Assembly (NCBI GenBank): GCA_023392595.1
Contig: JAEVYU010000047.1
Location: 1-64,000, forward strand
Direction: 5' to 3'
Origin: Bacillota bacterium
GTDB lineage: Bacteria; Bacillota; UBA4882; UBA8346
Length of the DNA stretch: 64,000 bases
The notes under the pieces were generated by a model, which saw only the letters and a list, made by a program, of their open reading frames with translations, was not told the origin of the DNA and searched no databases. The position numbers and the translations under genes are program-made. Shown piece by piece: positions 41,829 through 51,634 of this stretch. Within the stretch, counting starts at the first letter, position 1. Every line of letters begins with the position of its first letter.

Positions 41829-44786
41829 TTGGCTGACCAGGAATATATCATCAGCATCCCTGTGGATGTGCAGGACAAGACTGAGCCGGGAGCGTCTGAG
41901 GCCCAACGCAAAATTGACCATATGACCAAAGATATTCACAGGTTCAAAGGGGAAGTGGCCGGGGTTGACGGATCGCTCGGAAAATTCGGTGCCATTGTCA
42001 ATAAGACGTTTACCGGCATGGGACGGCTTATCCGCGGGGTACTATCGCCGATCCGGATGATTGGACGGTCAATTTTTAGTCTTCCCGGAATGATCGCGGG
42101 CGGTGCCGGGTTTATGGCTCTCGTCAAAGCCCCTCTGGAAATGGCAGATAACTTTGAGCAGGCTCGCGTTGGATTTGAAACAATGCTCGGTAGTTCGTCC
42201 AAGGCCAATAAAATGATGCGTGAAATCCAGGATTTCGCCATTAAAACCCCTTTTGAAACTGCAGATGTAGTCAATCAGACTCAAAAGATGCTGACCATGG
42301 GGTGGCAACCCGATAGACTAATCAGCGACATGGAACGGATCGGGAACGCATCGGCCTCATTAGGAAAGGGGAAAGAGGGAGTCGATTCGATCATACTGGC
42401 ACTTGGTCAGATCCGCATGAAAGGGAAGCTGCAAGGGGACGAGCTGTTGCAACTTGTTAATGCCGGTGTGAATGCGAGAAAATACCTGACGAAATCCCTC
42501 GGTGTCGATATGAAGACCCTCGACAAAATGATCGGCAAAGGCCTGGTTGATAGTAACAAGGCAGTTGATACCATCATTGAGGGGCTTAAAGAATTTGACG
42601 GCCAAATGGACAAGACAGCCAATCGAACCGCTCAAGGTCTTTGGTCTCAGATCAAGGATACCTTCAACGTCACATTGTTAATGAAATGGGGCGCAGGTAT
42701 CCAAAAGGGTTTAATCGGTGGCATGGACAGGTTTAATGGGTATCTTAGCAAAAATCGGGCGACGTTGGAACGATGGGGGGACTCCCTGGAAAAAATAAGT
42801 GAAGGTTTTACGAAGGGTATGGTAGGCGGCATCGAAAAATTCGTGCGGAATATGGACCGCGCCTTTTCCAGCTCTGCATGGCGCAAAGCTGATACGTTGA
42901 CTGAAAAACTGCAAATTGTTTGGGAGAATGTTGTCACCGAGCCATTTGATGAATGGTGGAACGGAGGAGGAAAGGCGCAGGTCGCCAGTATTGCCGAACA
43001 GGTAGGGGTTGGCTTTGGCAGTACATTGAAAGGGTTTGTTGAAGCGGCCTTGGGTGTTGTTGACGGAGCGAAAAACAAGGATCCATTTGCGGAAGCGGGG
43101 GCGACGGCCGGCCGGAAGTTTTTCGAAGGTTTCCTTAAAGCGATCGACCCGCCGAAGCTTGCCGCCAAACTTGCCGAGGGAGTTCCAAAGGCAATAGGAA
43201 ACACAGCGGTAAATGCGGCTACTGGGAAGATGGATTCGGGCAATTGGCTGACTCTTTTAGGTCTTGGTTATCTTGGGTGGAAATTCCGCGGGAAACTGTT
43301 TGGTGGCGGTGGAAAGGGTATTCCGACACCCACTCCGGGTGAGATGCCGGCACCGGGTGCCGGAAGGGTGCCTGACGTACCAGGCAAACAGATCTTAGAC
43401 CGGTTTGGAAAACCAATCGTCCGAGATGCAGCTGAAGTCGCCCCCAAAGCCAAAGGATTTCTTGACATATTCAAGGATGTTAAATTCCTCGGGTGGCTGA
43501 AAAACACCAAACCGGCGCAAGTGATGGCCCAAACAGGGAAAAACGGCATGTTGGCAAATGCCGGGGAGTTCGCCAAAAAAGGCTGGCTTGCCATGGCTCT
43601 GGGTGCTTTGGAAGTGGCCACTGCCGATGGACCGCGGGCAAAAATGAAAGCGGCAGGCAAAAACTCCTGGGGTCTTGCTGGGGCAGAAATGGGCGGAACG
43701 GTCGGAATGTTTGGCGGCCCGGTTGGATCATTTCTTGGTGGAGCGCTAGGATACTCCGTCTTAAGCGCGCTTTATGAAAGGATGCTGGATTCTGCTGATA
43801 AACAATGGGGTTCCGGAAAGATAAAGAAGCAAAATGCTCAAACAAAAGCCAAAGTAAATATGGATCAGTATTTTGCGAAAAACGATTTAAAAACACTAAG
43901 CCAGTTTGAGCAGCAATTGATTAAGGATTTCTATGGTTTTCAGCCAAATATTGAACCCAAAAAACCGAAGTTGGCACATGCGCATATGGAGTACCCCCCT
44001 GTGCAGCCCAAGAAAGGGTTTGTCGTCGAGGATAAGGGGAAGCCCGTGATGGAGAATCCACCTAATTCATGGAATACGCCCTATCCGTCATTTTCTCTTG
44101 GATATGATTTGGGCAACGAAAGACCGAAAATCATTGAAGAAAATCGAATTAAAGTTCCATTGGAGCCAAGCAGTAACGGAATGGTGTCAAATAAAACGGA
44201 GGGGCGGAAAAAAGAACAGGAAAAGCCGACTCGGATTAAAGTTGATTTGATGACACCGCCTGGTATACCCCAATCCAATATATTTGCCTTGCGCGACGAT
44301 CAATTTCAGGCCCTCGCGAAAAGCGATCGCTTTAATCCCACAAAGATACTTGGGGCACAAGAGCCGTTGATAAACGACTGGATGATTAATCGACCTCTTG
44401 GACGGACGGGCATTGATGCATCGAATGATAAATGGGGATCGAAGATAAACTTTCAGGTAAAGCAGGAAACAACCCCGTTGGAGCTTTTGCGGGAGTATCG
44501 GGATTTGATGCGTAACCAGGGAGCACGGCAATCACAAAAAGAGTCGAGTACTCCTCCATACAAACCGATAGCGGCGCCGAGCGGGAGAACCATCACCCTG
44601 AAGATTGATGTAACCGATCAATCTAAAATCAACTTGCATACCAAAGCAGATGCTGCAGATATCGTGAAAATCCTGCAACAAAAAAAAGGCGAATTCGCAA
44701 ATGATGTTGCTGGTATTATCGCGAAAAAATTGATTCAAAATTATTCCAACACTCCAGTATTACCATACCCGATGTTTGATAAATAG
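41829..44786 (+). CDS. tail tape measure protein
   Basis: 985 residues from TTG 41829 after GTGAGGTGAG. The N-terminal third is the tape-measure/TP901-type domain: MADNFEQARVGFETMLGSSS, FAIKTPFETADVVNQTQKML and GKLQGDELLQLVNAGVNARK. Hydrophobic Gly-rich stretches (about 610-660) could insert in the host membrane. At the usual 0.15 nm per residue it predicts a tail near 145-150 nm. Confidence 0.92.
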   Translation: MADQEYIISIPVDVQDKTEPGASEAQRKIDHMTKDIHRFKGEVAGVDGSLGKFGAIVNKTFTGMGRLIRGVLSPIRMIGRSIFSLPGMIAGGAGFMALVKAPLEMADNFEQARVGFETMLGSSSKANKMMREIQDFAIKTPFETADVVNQTQKMLTMGWQPDRLISDMERIGNASASLGKGKEGVDSIILALGQIRMKGKLQGDELLQLVNAGVNARKYLTKSLGVDMKTLDKMIGKGLVDSNKAVDTIIEGLKEFDGQMDKTANRTAQGLWSQIKDTFNVTLLMKWGAGIQKGLIGGMDRFNGYLSKNRATLERWGDSLEKISEGFTKGMVGGIEKFVRNMDRAFSSSAWRKADTLTEKLQIVWENVVTEPFDEWWNGGGKAQVASIAEQVGVGFGSTLKGFVEAALGVVDGAKNKDPFAEAGATAGRKFFEGFLKAIDPPKLAAKLAEGVPKAIGNTAVNAATGKMDSGNWLTLLGLGYLGWKFRGKLFGGGGKGIPTPTPGEMPAPGAGRVPDVPGKQILDRFGKPIVRDAAEVAPKAKGFLDIFKDVKFLGWLKNTKPAQVMAQTGKNGMLANAGEFAKKGWLAMALGALEVATADGPRAKMKAAGKNSWGLAGAEMGGTVGMFGGPVGSFLGGALGYSVLSALYERMLDSADKQWGSGKIKKQNAQTKAKVNMDQYFAKNDLKTLSQFEQQLIKDFYGFQPNIEPKKPKLAHAHMEYPPVQPKKGFVVEDKGKPVMENPPNSWNTPYPSFSLGYDLGNERPKIIEENRIKVPLEPSSNGMVSNKTEGRKKEQEKPTRIKVDLMTPPGIPQSNIFALRDDQFQALAKSDRFNPTKILGAQEPLINDWMINRPLGRTGIDASNDKWGSKINFQVKQETTPLELLREYRDLMRNQGARQSQKESSTPPYKPIAAPSGRTITLKIDVTDQSKINLHTKADAADIVKILQQKKGEFANDVAGIIAKKLIQNYSNTPVLPYPMFDK

Positions 44787-44799
44787 GAGGGTGCCGCAT

Positions 44800-45456
44800 A
44801 TGATGGAAACCATATATTTGTGGGAACTAAACGAATCTGGCGGTATCCAGACCGAAGTGATTTTCCCCATGACGCCGCAGGAGATTCGAGCCCGATTTGG
44901 GGCGAAATTCCTGACCTACGACATCCTGGACTTGGGAACGGTACAGTTTCCGTCCGGCAACGAGCCGGACGAAGTGTCATGGGAAGCGATGCTCCCCGGC
45001 GCAGCGCGGCAGGGATTGAGCGTTGTCCACCACTGGAAGGATCCCTGGGAAATCGAACGGCAGCTGCTGACGTGGAAAAGGGCGGGGACGAAGCTGTATT
45101 TGATGGTCACCGGCTCGTCCATCGCCATCAACATGTCTATCCAAAGTTATGAACCGACCTATGCCGGGGGCCACGGCGATATTCAATACAGCATCTCTTT
45201 TGTGCAGGCCGTCGATTTGAAGATCACCACGGTATCCACCCAGCCACCACAGACACCGCAGACCAGTAACCGGCCGCAGAATCAGACGGCGAAAACCTAT
45301 ACAGTGAAGTCTGGAGATTCTCTGTGGATTATAGCCAAAAAAACGTTGGGGAATGGCGCTAGGTACATGGAAATTTTCAAACTAAACAAAAAGCCGGCCG
45401 GGCCGCTTAAAAATCCAAATGATTTAAAACCGGGCCAGGTTTTGAAACTTCCGTGA
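44800..45456 (+). CDS. xkdP: LysM tail protein, XkdP-like
   Basis: 218 residues from ATG 44800, nine bases after AGGAGG; the open frame begins inside the tape-measure gene. The N-terminal domain (about 1-140) matches XkdP-type baseplate proteins with ILDLGTVQFPSGNEPDEVSW. The C-terminal LysM domain (about 170-218) begins KTYTVKSGDSLWIIAKKTLG and binds peptidoglycan. It lies next to the baseplate hub gene. Confidence 0.88.
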   Translation: MMETIYLWELNESGGIQTEVIFPMTPQEIRARFGAKFLTYDILDLGTVQFPSGNEPDEVSWEAMLPGAARQGLSVVHHWKDPWEIERQLLTWKRAGTKLYLMVTGSSIAINMSIQSYEPTYAGGHGDIQYSISFVQAVDLKITTVSTQPPQTPQTSNRPQNQTAKTYTVKSGDSLWIIAKKTLGNGARYMEIFKLNKKPAGPLKNPNDLKPGQVLKLP

Positions 45457-45470
45457 GATAGGAGGGGGGG

Positions 45471-46487
45471 ATGATGCCAGAAATCAAGGTGGGAACTCAA
45501 AAATATCGGGCGGTTATCATTACCGAAACCGGAGAGAACCTGGACTTAACGCCAAAGGAAACCCCGATCGTATCCGAGTTGTCCTGGGAGGAGGCCCGCC
45601 AAGAATTGGCGGCCAGGGCTACCTTCTCCTTCCCGAATATCCGCGTCGAACGGGTTAGGCTTGTTAACAAAATCAAGATGGGCCAAAAGGTTTTTATCTA
45701 TTCCGATTGGGGCCAGGGGATGACCGAGGTTTTCCGGGGGACCATTTTCCGCCGGGGTTTGGAAGATGATGAAAACGGCAGCATTGAGCTGACCGTATAC
45801 GACAATTCATTTTATCTGCAGCGCAGCCGGGATCAACTCTACGTCGCCAATTGGACAAGCTGCCGGGCGGCGATAACCCGTCTCCTGGACCGGTGGAAAG
45901 TCCCGTATGCATACAACGGCCCCAGCACGATCCTGGCTAAAGGGAGGCTATTTAAAGGAGACACCGTGGCAGAAATCATCCTCACTTTGCTGGACGAGGC
46001 GCGGCAGAAGGGCGGCGGGGAACATGTCGCGAAGGATGTGCAGGGCAAGATCATCATCGAGCCCATTGGGCACAATCAGACTGTTTGGGTTTTGACACGT
46101 GCCGCACTTGGCCATGTAATGGACGATCAGAGTATTGAGGATCTGGTGACCAGGGTGAAAATTCTCTCCGATTTGGGTAATGACCGGGAAAGCCCAGTGG
46201 CCGCAGTGGTCGATGGTAAAACCGAATTCGGTATACTACAAGAGATCATCAACCACGATACTGACGAGTCATTGGCCGAGGCTCGGCAGGCGGCTCAGAC
46301 AATACTCAAAGACCGCGGTGCCCCGATACGAACGATATCATTTGAGGCGCCGGACGTGCCGCCGCTCCGGAAAGGGGATTTGGCCCATATCGATATTGGG
46401 GAGCGAAAAGTAGAAGTGATCGTCGAATCAGTGCAGCATAATGCTTTGCAGAAAAAAATGAGCTTGGAGGTGCATCCGAAACTGTGA
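45471..46487 (+). CDS. xkdQ: baseplate hub protein, XkdQ-like
   Basis: 338 residues from ATG 45471 or the in-frame ATG 45474. It follows the XkdQ/gpD-like hub pattern: FIYSDWGQGMTEVFRGTIFR, then LTVYDNSFYLQRSRDQLY, TSCRAAITRLLDRWKV, and the C-terminal PPLRKGDLAHIDIGER. It forms the central hub through which the tape measure is released. Overlaps the next gene by GTGA. Confidence 0.87.
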   Translation: MMPEIKVGTQKYRAVIITETGENLDLTPKETPIVSELSWEEARQELAARATFSFPNIRVERVRLVNKIKMGQKVFIYSDWGQGMTEVFRGTIFRRGLEDDENGSIELTVYDNSFYLQRSRDQLYVANWTSCRAAITRLLDRWKVPYAYNGPSTILAKGRLFKGDTVAEIILTLLDEARQKGGGEHVAKDVQGKIIIEPIGHNQTVWVLTRAALGHVMDDQSIEDLVTRVKILSDLGNDRESPVAAVVDGKTEFGILQEIINHDTDESLAEARQAAQTILKDRGAPIRTISFEAPDVPPLRKGDLAHIDIGERKVEVIVESVQHNALQKKMSLEVHPKL

Positions 46488-46891
46488 AAAACGATGGTAT
46501 CAATCAATTGGCCCGGGTTGTTGAGGGACGGATGAGGGCGCATGCCGGAAAGGCCAAAGAGCCGGAATCAGAACTCGGTACTATCGTCGATGGATTGGGG
46601 CTCAAATTGGATGCAACGCCGGACATTGTAATCCCAAAGAGCGACTATATGGTGAGCCGGTTGTTGACCTTTCAGCTAAACAATCCATTTGAGCGGACGC
46701 TGGACGTTGGAGAGGAAGGCGCGACGATCGACCCGCAGCATAGCCACCCCGACGCCGGGTTCGCCGGAGCCCACAACCACAATGTAAGGCTACCGGAGCG
46801 CCTATACCCGATTCAATCCGGGGATCGGGTGCTTGTAATCTGGGCCAACCGAACCCCGGTGATCATCACAGTAGTAGTCAAAATGCCATAG
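46484..46891 (+). CDS. xkdR: DUF2577 baseplate protein, XkdR-like
   Basis: 135 residues from GTG 46484. DUF2577 pattern: LGLKLDATPDIVIPKSDYMV, a middle with a His-rich HSHPDAGFAGAHNHNVRLP, and the C-terminal PIQSGDRVLVIWANRTPVII. XkdR-like proteins belong to the baseplate between hub and wedge. The His cluster could bind a metal, as in some spike proteins. Confidence 0.82.
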   Translation: MKNDGINQLARVVEGRMRAHAGKAKEPESELGTIVDGLGLKLDATPDIVIPKSDYMVSRLLTFQLNNPFERTLDVGEEGATIDPQHSHPDAGFAGAHNHNVRLPERLYPIQSGDRVLVIWANRTPVIITVVVKMP

Positions 46892-46907
46892 CAAGGAGGT
46901 GCGGAGG

Positions 46908-47354
46908 ATGCCGCAACTATTCCCTGTGTTTGATACGACGCCGGTATTAGCCGAAATAGTAGCAACCCCGAGTCCGGAATTCAAGCCGGATTTTTTATTT
47001 GATTATGATGCCGGCGACTTCGTTCTTGATGGCGCTAACCGGGTCCAGACAACGGATGGGAACACCGCCTGGCGGCAATGGTGCATCAAACAGATTCATA
47101 TCGTCCGATACGCCCTTCTTGGGTATGACAATGACACTGGTATTGATTACAACCTTGTCCGGGCGCAGAAAAGCCGGAAGGCGCAAGAGGCGGTTTTGGC
47201 AAAGACGATTACCGAGGCGCTGATGGTTGACCCGCGAACGAAGGATGCCAGCGGGTTTAGCTTTACTTGGGAAGGCGATCAAATCTGGGTGGAATTTACG
47301 GCCACTCCGGTAGAGGGCGCGAGTATCTCATTAAGAGTGCCGGTTCCGGCGTAG
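46908..47354 (+). CDS. xkdS: DUF2634 baseplate wedge, XkdS-like
   Basis: 148 residues from ATG 46908 behind AAGGAGG; upstream frame to 46899 is untranslated. DUF2634/gp25-like: PDFLFDYDAGDFVLDGANRV, QWCIKQIHIVRYALLGYDND and FSFTWEGDQIWVEFTATPVE. It initiates sheath assembly on the baseplate. Confidence 0.85.
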   Translation: MPQLFPVFDTTPVLAEIVATPSPEFKPDFLFDYDAGDFVLDGANRVQTTDGNTAWRQWCIKQIHIVRYALLGYDNDTGIDYNLVRAQKSRKAQEAVLAKTITEALMVDPRTKDASGFSFTWEGDQIWVEFTATPVEGASISLRVPVPA

Positions 47355-47369
47355 AAAGAGGTGATAATT

Positions 47370-48743
47370 TTGACAGTACCAATCAAGGATTATGAGACCC
47401 CCGCGTTTTTGCAAACCGAGACAGCGGACACCATATACAAGCGAATGACCGAGGTTGATGTCGGGAACGGGCGGATGGCGAAAGATATTCTTGATGTATC
47501 CCAAGGATCAATGTTTTGGGATGCCTGCCGGCCGGCGGCGCTCGAAAAGGAGATGCTTATCCAGTACCAGCTTAACGAGGTCATAAAAAGCGCTTTTATC
47601 CAGTACGCGAATGAAGATGCTGATTTGGATATCCATGGCCAAACGCACGGCGTACCGCGAAATCCGGCAACCCAGGCAAACGTAACGATAATTGTTACGG
47701 GGGTTTATGGCACGTTTATACCCGGTGGGTTCCGCTTTGCCACCCCAACTGTTGGTGATGTCCCCGGGGTCGAATTTGCTACACTCCAAGATGCCACTAT
47801 CCCGGAAGAGGGAACAGTCGATATCCCGGCGCAGGCGGTGGAGCCGGGAAGCCAAGGGGAAGTCCCGGCCGAGTTAATATCGCTGCAATCACAACCAAAA
47901 GAAGGGATCACAAGCGTAAATAATGCGGAAAAGGCAAGCGGGGGCGTTGATGAGGAAGAAAACGACCCATACCGGCAGCGAATCCTTGAAGTCACCGCGC
48001 GCAACCCGGGATCGGGGTCGAAATATGATTACATCCGCTGGGCCAAAGAGGTATCTGGGGTCGGCGATGCTTATTGCATCCCGGAGTGGATGGGGCCCGG
48101 GACGGGAACGGTGAAGGTTTTGGTAATCGACACAACGGGCGAACCGGCCAACGAAGTGATTGTGCAGCGGGTGCGGGAGCATATATGCGGACCTAACGGC
48201 GATGACGGCATGGCGCCCACTGATGCCATTGTAACCGTGGCGGCGCCGATAAAAATGTTAATCCGCTATTATGCCACATTGATTTTGGCGGCGGATGCGG
48301 ATTCCGCCTCGATCATTGCAGATTTCCGGACGGCGATCCTACAATATTATGAACGAGCGCGGAAGGAAAAAGAAAAAGTGCTCAGGTACAATTTCGTGAC
48401 CGCCACAATGACCGGGGTCCCCGGGGTGAAGGATTACCAGGACATAACGATGAGACTCGAGGATACTGTCGTATCGTACATCCCTGAGTATGAAAGACTG
48501 GTTCTGACAAAAGGACATCCGGACATAAAAGCTGGCGACTTGCTGCTGATTGATGGGACTGATTACGCCGTAGCATCTTACGACCATCTTACAAAAACCG
48601 TGGAATTTGCGGACGGGCCGGTAGACATCGTTGATGATACCATTTTAATCAGGATTGGGAACGGCCGGGATAATATCAGTCTGCCGCTTGATTACTACCC
48701 GGTGACGGGTAGTGTGACAATCACTGCGGTACAATCGGGGTGA
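47370..48743 (+). CDS. xkdT: baseplate J-like protein, XkdT
   Basis: 457 residues from TTG 47370, six bases after the ribosome binding site AAAGAGGTG (GTG 47361 is part of that site). Baseplate_J core: LDIHGQTHGVPRNPATQANV, the VPAELISLQSQPKEG loop, and DPYRQRILEVTARNPGSGSK. A C-terminal extension of about 90 residues (after ATMTGVPGVKDYQDITMRLE) is longer than in PBSX XkdT. Forms the wedge periphery. Confidence 0.92.
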   Translation: MTVPIKDYETPAFLQTETADTIYKRMTEVDVGNGRMAKDILDVSQGSMFWDACRPAALEKEMLIQYQLNEVIKSAFIQYANEDADLDIHGQTHGVPRNPATQANVTIIVTGVYGTFIPGGFRFATPTVGDVPGVEFATLQDATIPEEGTVDIPAQAVEPGSQGEVPAELISLQSQPKEGITSVNNAEKASGGVDEEENDPYRQRILEVTARNPGSGSKYDYIRWAKEVSGVGDAYCIPEWMGPGTGTVKVLVIDTTGEPANEVIVQRVREHICGPNGDDGMAPTDAIVTVAAPIKMLIRYYATLILAADADSASIIADFRTAILQYYERARKEKEKVLRYNFVTATMTGVPGVKDYQDITMRLEDTVVSYIPEYERLVLTKGHPDIKAGDLLLIDGTDYAVASYDHLTKTVEFADGPVDIVDDTILIRIGNGRDNISLPLDYYPVTGSVTITAVQSG

Positions 48744-48747
48744 TGAT

Positions 48748-49398
48748 ATGGCTGAAATCGACCTGACAAACCAAACCGGAAAACGGATGCTATCCTGGGT
48801 GGCTCCCATATACGGTAACAGCCTGGTGATGAAGATTATATACCAGGCGATCGGGATGGAATGGGAATCGGTTGAATCTATGATCGTCGATATCAAGGCG
48901 CAGTTTTCACCATACACCGCCACATGGAGCCTGGGGTGGTGGGAAGATGAATGGAGCTTGCTCCGGAACGAGGGGGCTAGCATCGAGGAGAGGCGCAAGC
49001 GGATTATTGCCAAAATCCACAAGAGCACCATAGTCAATCCGGCCAGGATGCGGGCTGAGATTAAAGAGATAACCGGGAAGTCGTCAACTATCCTGCATTC
49101 GGCTCCATACACTTTCAAAGTCCGCACGCGATATATTACCGAAGAGCAGGTGGCCGCAGTGCGAGAATTGATAGAGGATATAAAACCAGCCCATAAATCT
49201 TTTACCGTTGAAATAATCATCAATTCCTGGTATGAGGTCAAGCAGTTCTCGTGGGGAGAAATCGTCAATAAAAGCTGGTGGCAGGTTAAATATGACGACA
49301 TTGGATACTTCAATGATTGGGGAAATATTAAACCATTCTCCTGGGCTGAAATTGCCCAACAGAATTGGTATCGAGTGAAAGGAGAAGAGTTACAATGA
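48748..49398 (+). CDS. xkdU: XkdU/DUF2313-like tail protein
   Basis: 216 residues from ATG 48748. DUF2313 pattern (YmfQ/XkdU): LSWVAPIYGNSLVMKIIYQA, WWEDEWSLLRNEGASIEERR and RKRIIAKIHKSTIVNPARMR. The C-terminal 50 residues carry Trp-rich repeats (NSWYEVKQFSWGEIVNKSWW and PFSWAEIAQQNWYRV), probably the docking site for fibres. Confidence 0.88.
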   Translation: MAEIDLTNQTGKRMLSWVAPIYGNSLVMKIIYQAIGMEWESVESMIVDIKAQFSPYTATWSLGWWEDEWSLLRNEGASIEERRKRIIAKIHKSTIVNPARMRAEIKEITGKSSTILHSAPYTFKVRTRYITEEQVAAVRELIEDIKPAHKSFTVEIIINSWYEVKQFSWGEIVNKSWWQVKYDDIGYFNDWGNIKPFSWAEIAQQNWYRVKGEELQ

Positions 49399-50831
49399 AG
49401 AAAAGTACCAATTATGATTTTTGGTTGCCGGAAACAATCCCGGGCGATGCAGCGGACATAGACCAGATTTCAAATAATTTTTCCAAACTGGATACAATTA
49501 CGAGAACGCCGATCGCCTCGCAAACCAATTCCATCGCCAATACCTACCAAGTCAAGATGCCGTTTAAGCAGCTGAACAATGATGTGCGGTTTTTGTTTAT
49601 CCCGCTGTATGCCAACACTGGCGCATCGACAATCGAAGTGATCGGTGCCAATGAAAACAGTTTCGGCAACAAGAAAATCGTGGATGGCGAAGGCGTCCAA
49701 ATTAGCGCGGCCAATACAATCCAGTCAAACAAAGTGCACCTGCTAAAATATGATGCTTCTGCTGAAGGGGGTGAGGGTGCATTTGGATTGTTTTTGCTGA
49801 GTGATCCCAATGTGCTACTAAAAGACGGATCGGTGGCGATGACAGGCGCCCTCACGCTGTCCGGCGATCCGGTGCAGCCTATGGAAGCTGTTCCAAAACA
49901 ATATGTAGATAACAATTCGGATCATGATTTTTATAACCTATCTTTCGAGTACGACAGCAACAACGACGGGATACCTGATAAATGGACTTTTACGGCCTAT
50001 CCCGGAGGGTCGGGAACAATAGATACCGACAATCCCATGCACGGATCAAAGTGTTTTAAAATAACTCACCCGGGCGGGGACTTAGGAAACGGCGGAGGGA
50101 AACTTGTATCTTCCTACATCCCTATCAGTCCGTTGGATATTTATTTGAGTATCAACGTAATGATGCTAGCGACTGTAACCGGGATGAAAAACGAGGTTAA
50201 AATAAACTTTTACGATAAAACCAAAAGTTTTATTTCTACCACCAGTTTATATAGTTCCACATCTAACTCTACAAACCCTATTTTATTTATGGGTGTGATA
50301 GAAAAAGTCAATTTTCCCAGTAACGCGCGCTACTACACCATTGAATTATCTGGGGGAGATCCTTCTGTTAGTACAGGTGGGGTTGTTTACTTTGATGGTA
50401 TTTCTATAGACTCTTATTCCCAACTAGCAGCAAAATCAGTTTCCAATTCTTTTTCTATCGCAGCTTCAGGTAATATTACAAATACAACATATACAGATAT
50501 TGGATCATTTACAATGAATCTGGAACGAATTTTTAGTAGTAATATACTATCTGATATATCGGTTATTGTGCAACTATATAATGGTGCGGGTCAAATGAGT
50601 ACTCATGGAAGACTACGAATTGGAACAACATATACAAATGAGGCTAATAATGGAGCGGGGCAAGATGGAAGTTGGAAAACTTTTACTTTAACTTTTAACG
50701 GGTTAAATGTATCCTTGCAAACATACACCATTTATATGCAAATATATTATTCTTCTGCCGGATCTACATCTTATAGTCGTGGACAAATAACAACTACAAA
50801 AGCTACTCTAACTTTTGACTCTATTAGTTAG
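49395..50831 (+). CDS. tail fibre / receptor-binding protein
   Basis: 478 residues from ATG 49395, overlapping the xkdU stop by ATGA. The N-terminal anchor (KKSTNYDFWLPETIPGDAAD) is typical of Bacillota tail proteins. Residues about 180-345 resemble a carbohydrate-binding beta-sandwich (FEYDSNNDGIPDKWTF, then GSKCFKITHPGGDLGNG). From about 50200 the DNA becomes much more AT-rich than the first half, which suggests exchange of the receptor-binding part. Confidence 0.8.
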   Translation: MKKSTNYDFWLPETIPGDAADIDQISNNFSKLDTITRTPIASQTNSIANTYQVKMPFKQLNNDVRFLFIPLYANTGASTIEVIGANENSFGNKKIVDGEGVQISAANTIQSNKVHLLKYDASAEGGEGAFGLFLLSDPNVLLKDGSVAMTGALTLSGDPVQPMEAVPKQYVDNNSDHDFYNLSFEYDSNNDGIPDKWTFTAYPGGSGTIDTDNPMHGSKCFKITHPGGDLGNGGGKLVSSYIPISPLDIYLSINVMMLATVTGMKNEVKINFYDKTKSFISTTSLYSSTSNSTNPILFMGVIEKVNFPSNARYYTIELSGGDPSVSTGGVVYFDGISIDSYSQLAAKSVSNSFSIAASGNITNTTYTDIGSFTMNLERIFSSNILSDISVIVQLYNGAGQMSTHGRLRIGTTYTNEANNGAGQDGSWKTFTLTFNGLNVSLQTYTIYMQIYYSSAGSTSYSRGQITTTKATLTFDSIS

Positions 50832-50865
50832 TATCTTAAACAGATTAGGTAGTATCTTAAACAGA
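50829..50865. repeat. 16-bp tandem duplication after fibre gene
   Basis: TAGTATCTTAAACAGA occurs at 50829-50844, overlapping the end of the fibre gene, and again at 50850-50865, a 21-bp period. It lies exactly where the AT-rich fibre segment joins the GC-richer lysis region. Confidence 0.7.
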
Positions 50866-50884
50866 AAGGAGGTGTATCTTTATA

Positions 50885-51115
50885 ATGGTTAAAGTTCTGG
50901 TAATGTTTGATTCTTCCAATATTCTCGCTTGGCTTGTTAACGAGGACATCAGTGTTGTGGAAGAACACATCCGAAACGGGTATCCGCAGTTAATGGAAGG
51001 TTATCTCGTTGGCGAAGTCATTGCAAAAAACATTAAAGTCCCCGAACAAAACCAGTTCAGATCCGATTTGTATCGGGTTTCGGCGGGGGAGGTTGTTCAA
51101 GCAATAGAGTCGTAA
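50885..51115 (+). CDS. hypothetical small protein after fibre
   Basis: 76 residues, ATG 50885 behind AAAGGAGG. Alpha/beta with FDSSNILAWLVNEDISVVEE. Proteins in this position are often XkdX-like or fibre chaperones, but I do not recognise this one. The stop codon lies in the loop of a terminator hairpin. Confidence 0.55.
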   Translation: MVKVLVMFDSSNILAWLVNEDISVVEEHIRNGYPQLMEGYLVGEVIAKNIKVPEQNQFRSDLYRVSAGEVVQAIES

Positions 51116-51127
51116 GACTCTTTTTTT
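51106..51127 (+). terminator. terminator overlapping stop codon
   Basis: AGAGTC (51106-51111), loop GTAA, GACTCT (51116-51121) and seven T. The loop contains the TAA stop of the preceding gene. It may attenuate late transcription before the lysis genes. Confidence 0.75.
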
Positions 51128-51157
51128 ATGCCAAAAAACCGCATAGGAGGGGAGCGA

Positions 51158-51634
51158 ATGCAAAACGGACAACCGCCAGTGGGTCCGTCCTGGGAGGAAT
51201 TGCAGCGAGTCATTCCATGGTTGTGGACGATACTGGTAGGCATCGGGGCGGTATTCTGGAAAATCATTGATTATCTCAAAAGTCGGAAAAAGGACACCGA
51301 ACGGGAAATTGAAATGGAGGTTCAAAAGCGGCTCCAACAGGAAAAGCAGAAATCGCAGACCGATGAGCTGTCAAAATTACTCCATGATTACCAACTCGAA
51401 ACGATGAAACGGTTTGACGAGCTGAAATCGATGCTGGAGCAGAACCAAAGCGATGTTGTGGCTTTGACTATCGACTATTGCGGGATGGTGCAGATGGTGA
51501 AATCACTCCATAAAAGAGTGGACAAGCTGGACGGGCAACCGACCTATGTCCCGGAGGATTACGACAAAATCAGCAATAGTATCCGGAAGAAAACCGGGAA
51601 GGAGGCAGACGGTGAAAATTTTCAACCTAGATGA
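51158..51634 (+). CDS. membrane-anchored coiled-coil protein, lysis region
   Basis: 158 residues from ATG 51158, eight bases after AGGAGGGG. One transmembrane helix (about 20-40, VIPWLWTILVGIGAVFWKII) followed by a long charged coiled coil (about 45-130). The layout resembles XhlA-type hemolysin or spanin-like proteins next to phage holins, but I see no lipobox. It overlaps the next gene by 23 bases. Confidence 0.6.
   Translation: MQNGQPPVGPSWEELQRVIPWLWTILVGIGAVFWKIIDYLKSRKKDTEREIEMEVQKRLQQEKQKSQTDELSKLLHDYQLETMKRFDELKSMLEQNQSDVVALTIDYCGMVQMVKSLHKRVDKLDGQPTYVPEDYDKISNSIRKKTGKEADGENFQPR

Noticed and set aside
49365..50865. Diversity-generating retroelement acting on the fibre gene
   Set aside because: No reverse transcriptase gene or adenine-biased template/variable repeat pair was seen; the only repeat is a 16-bp duplication.
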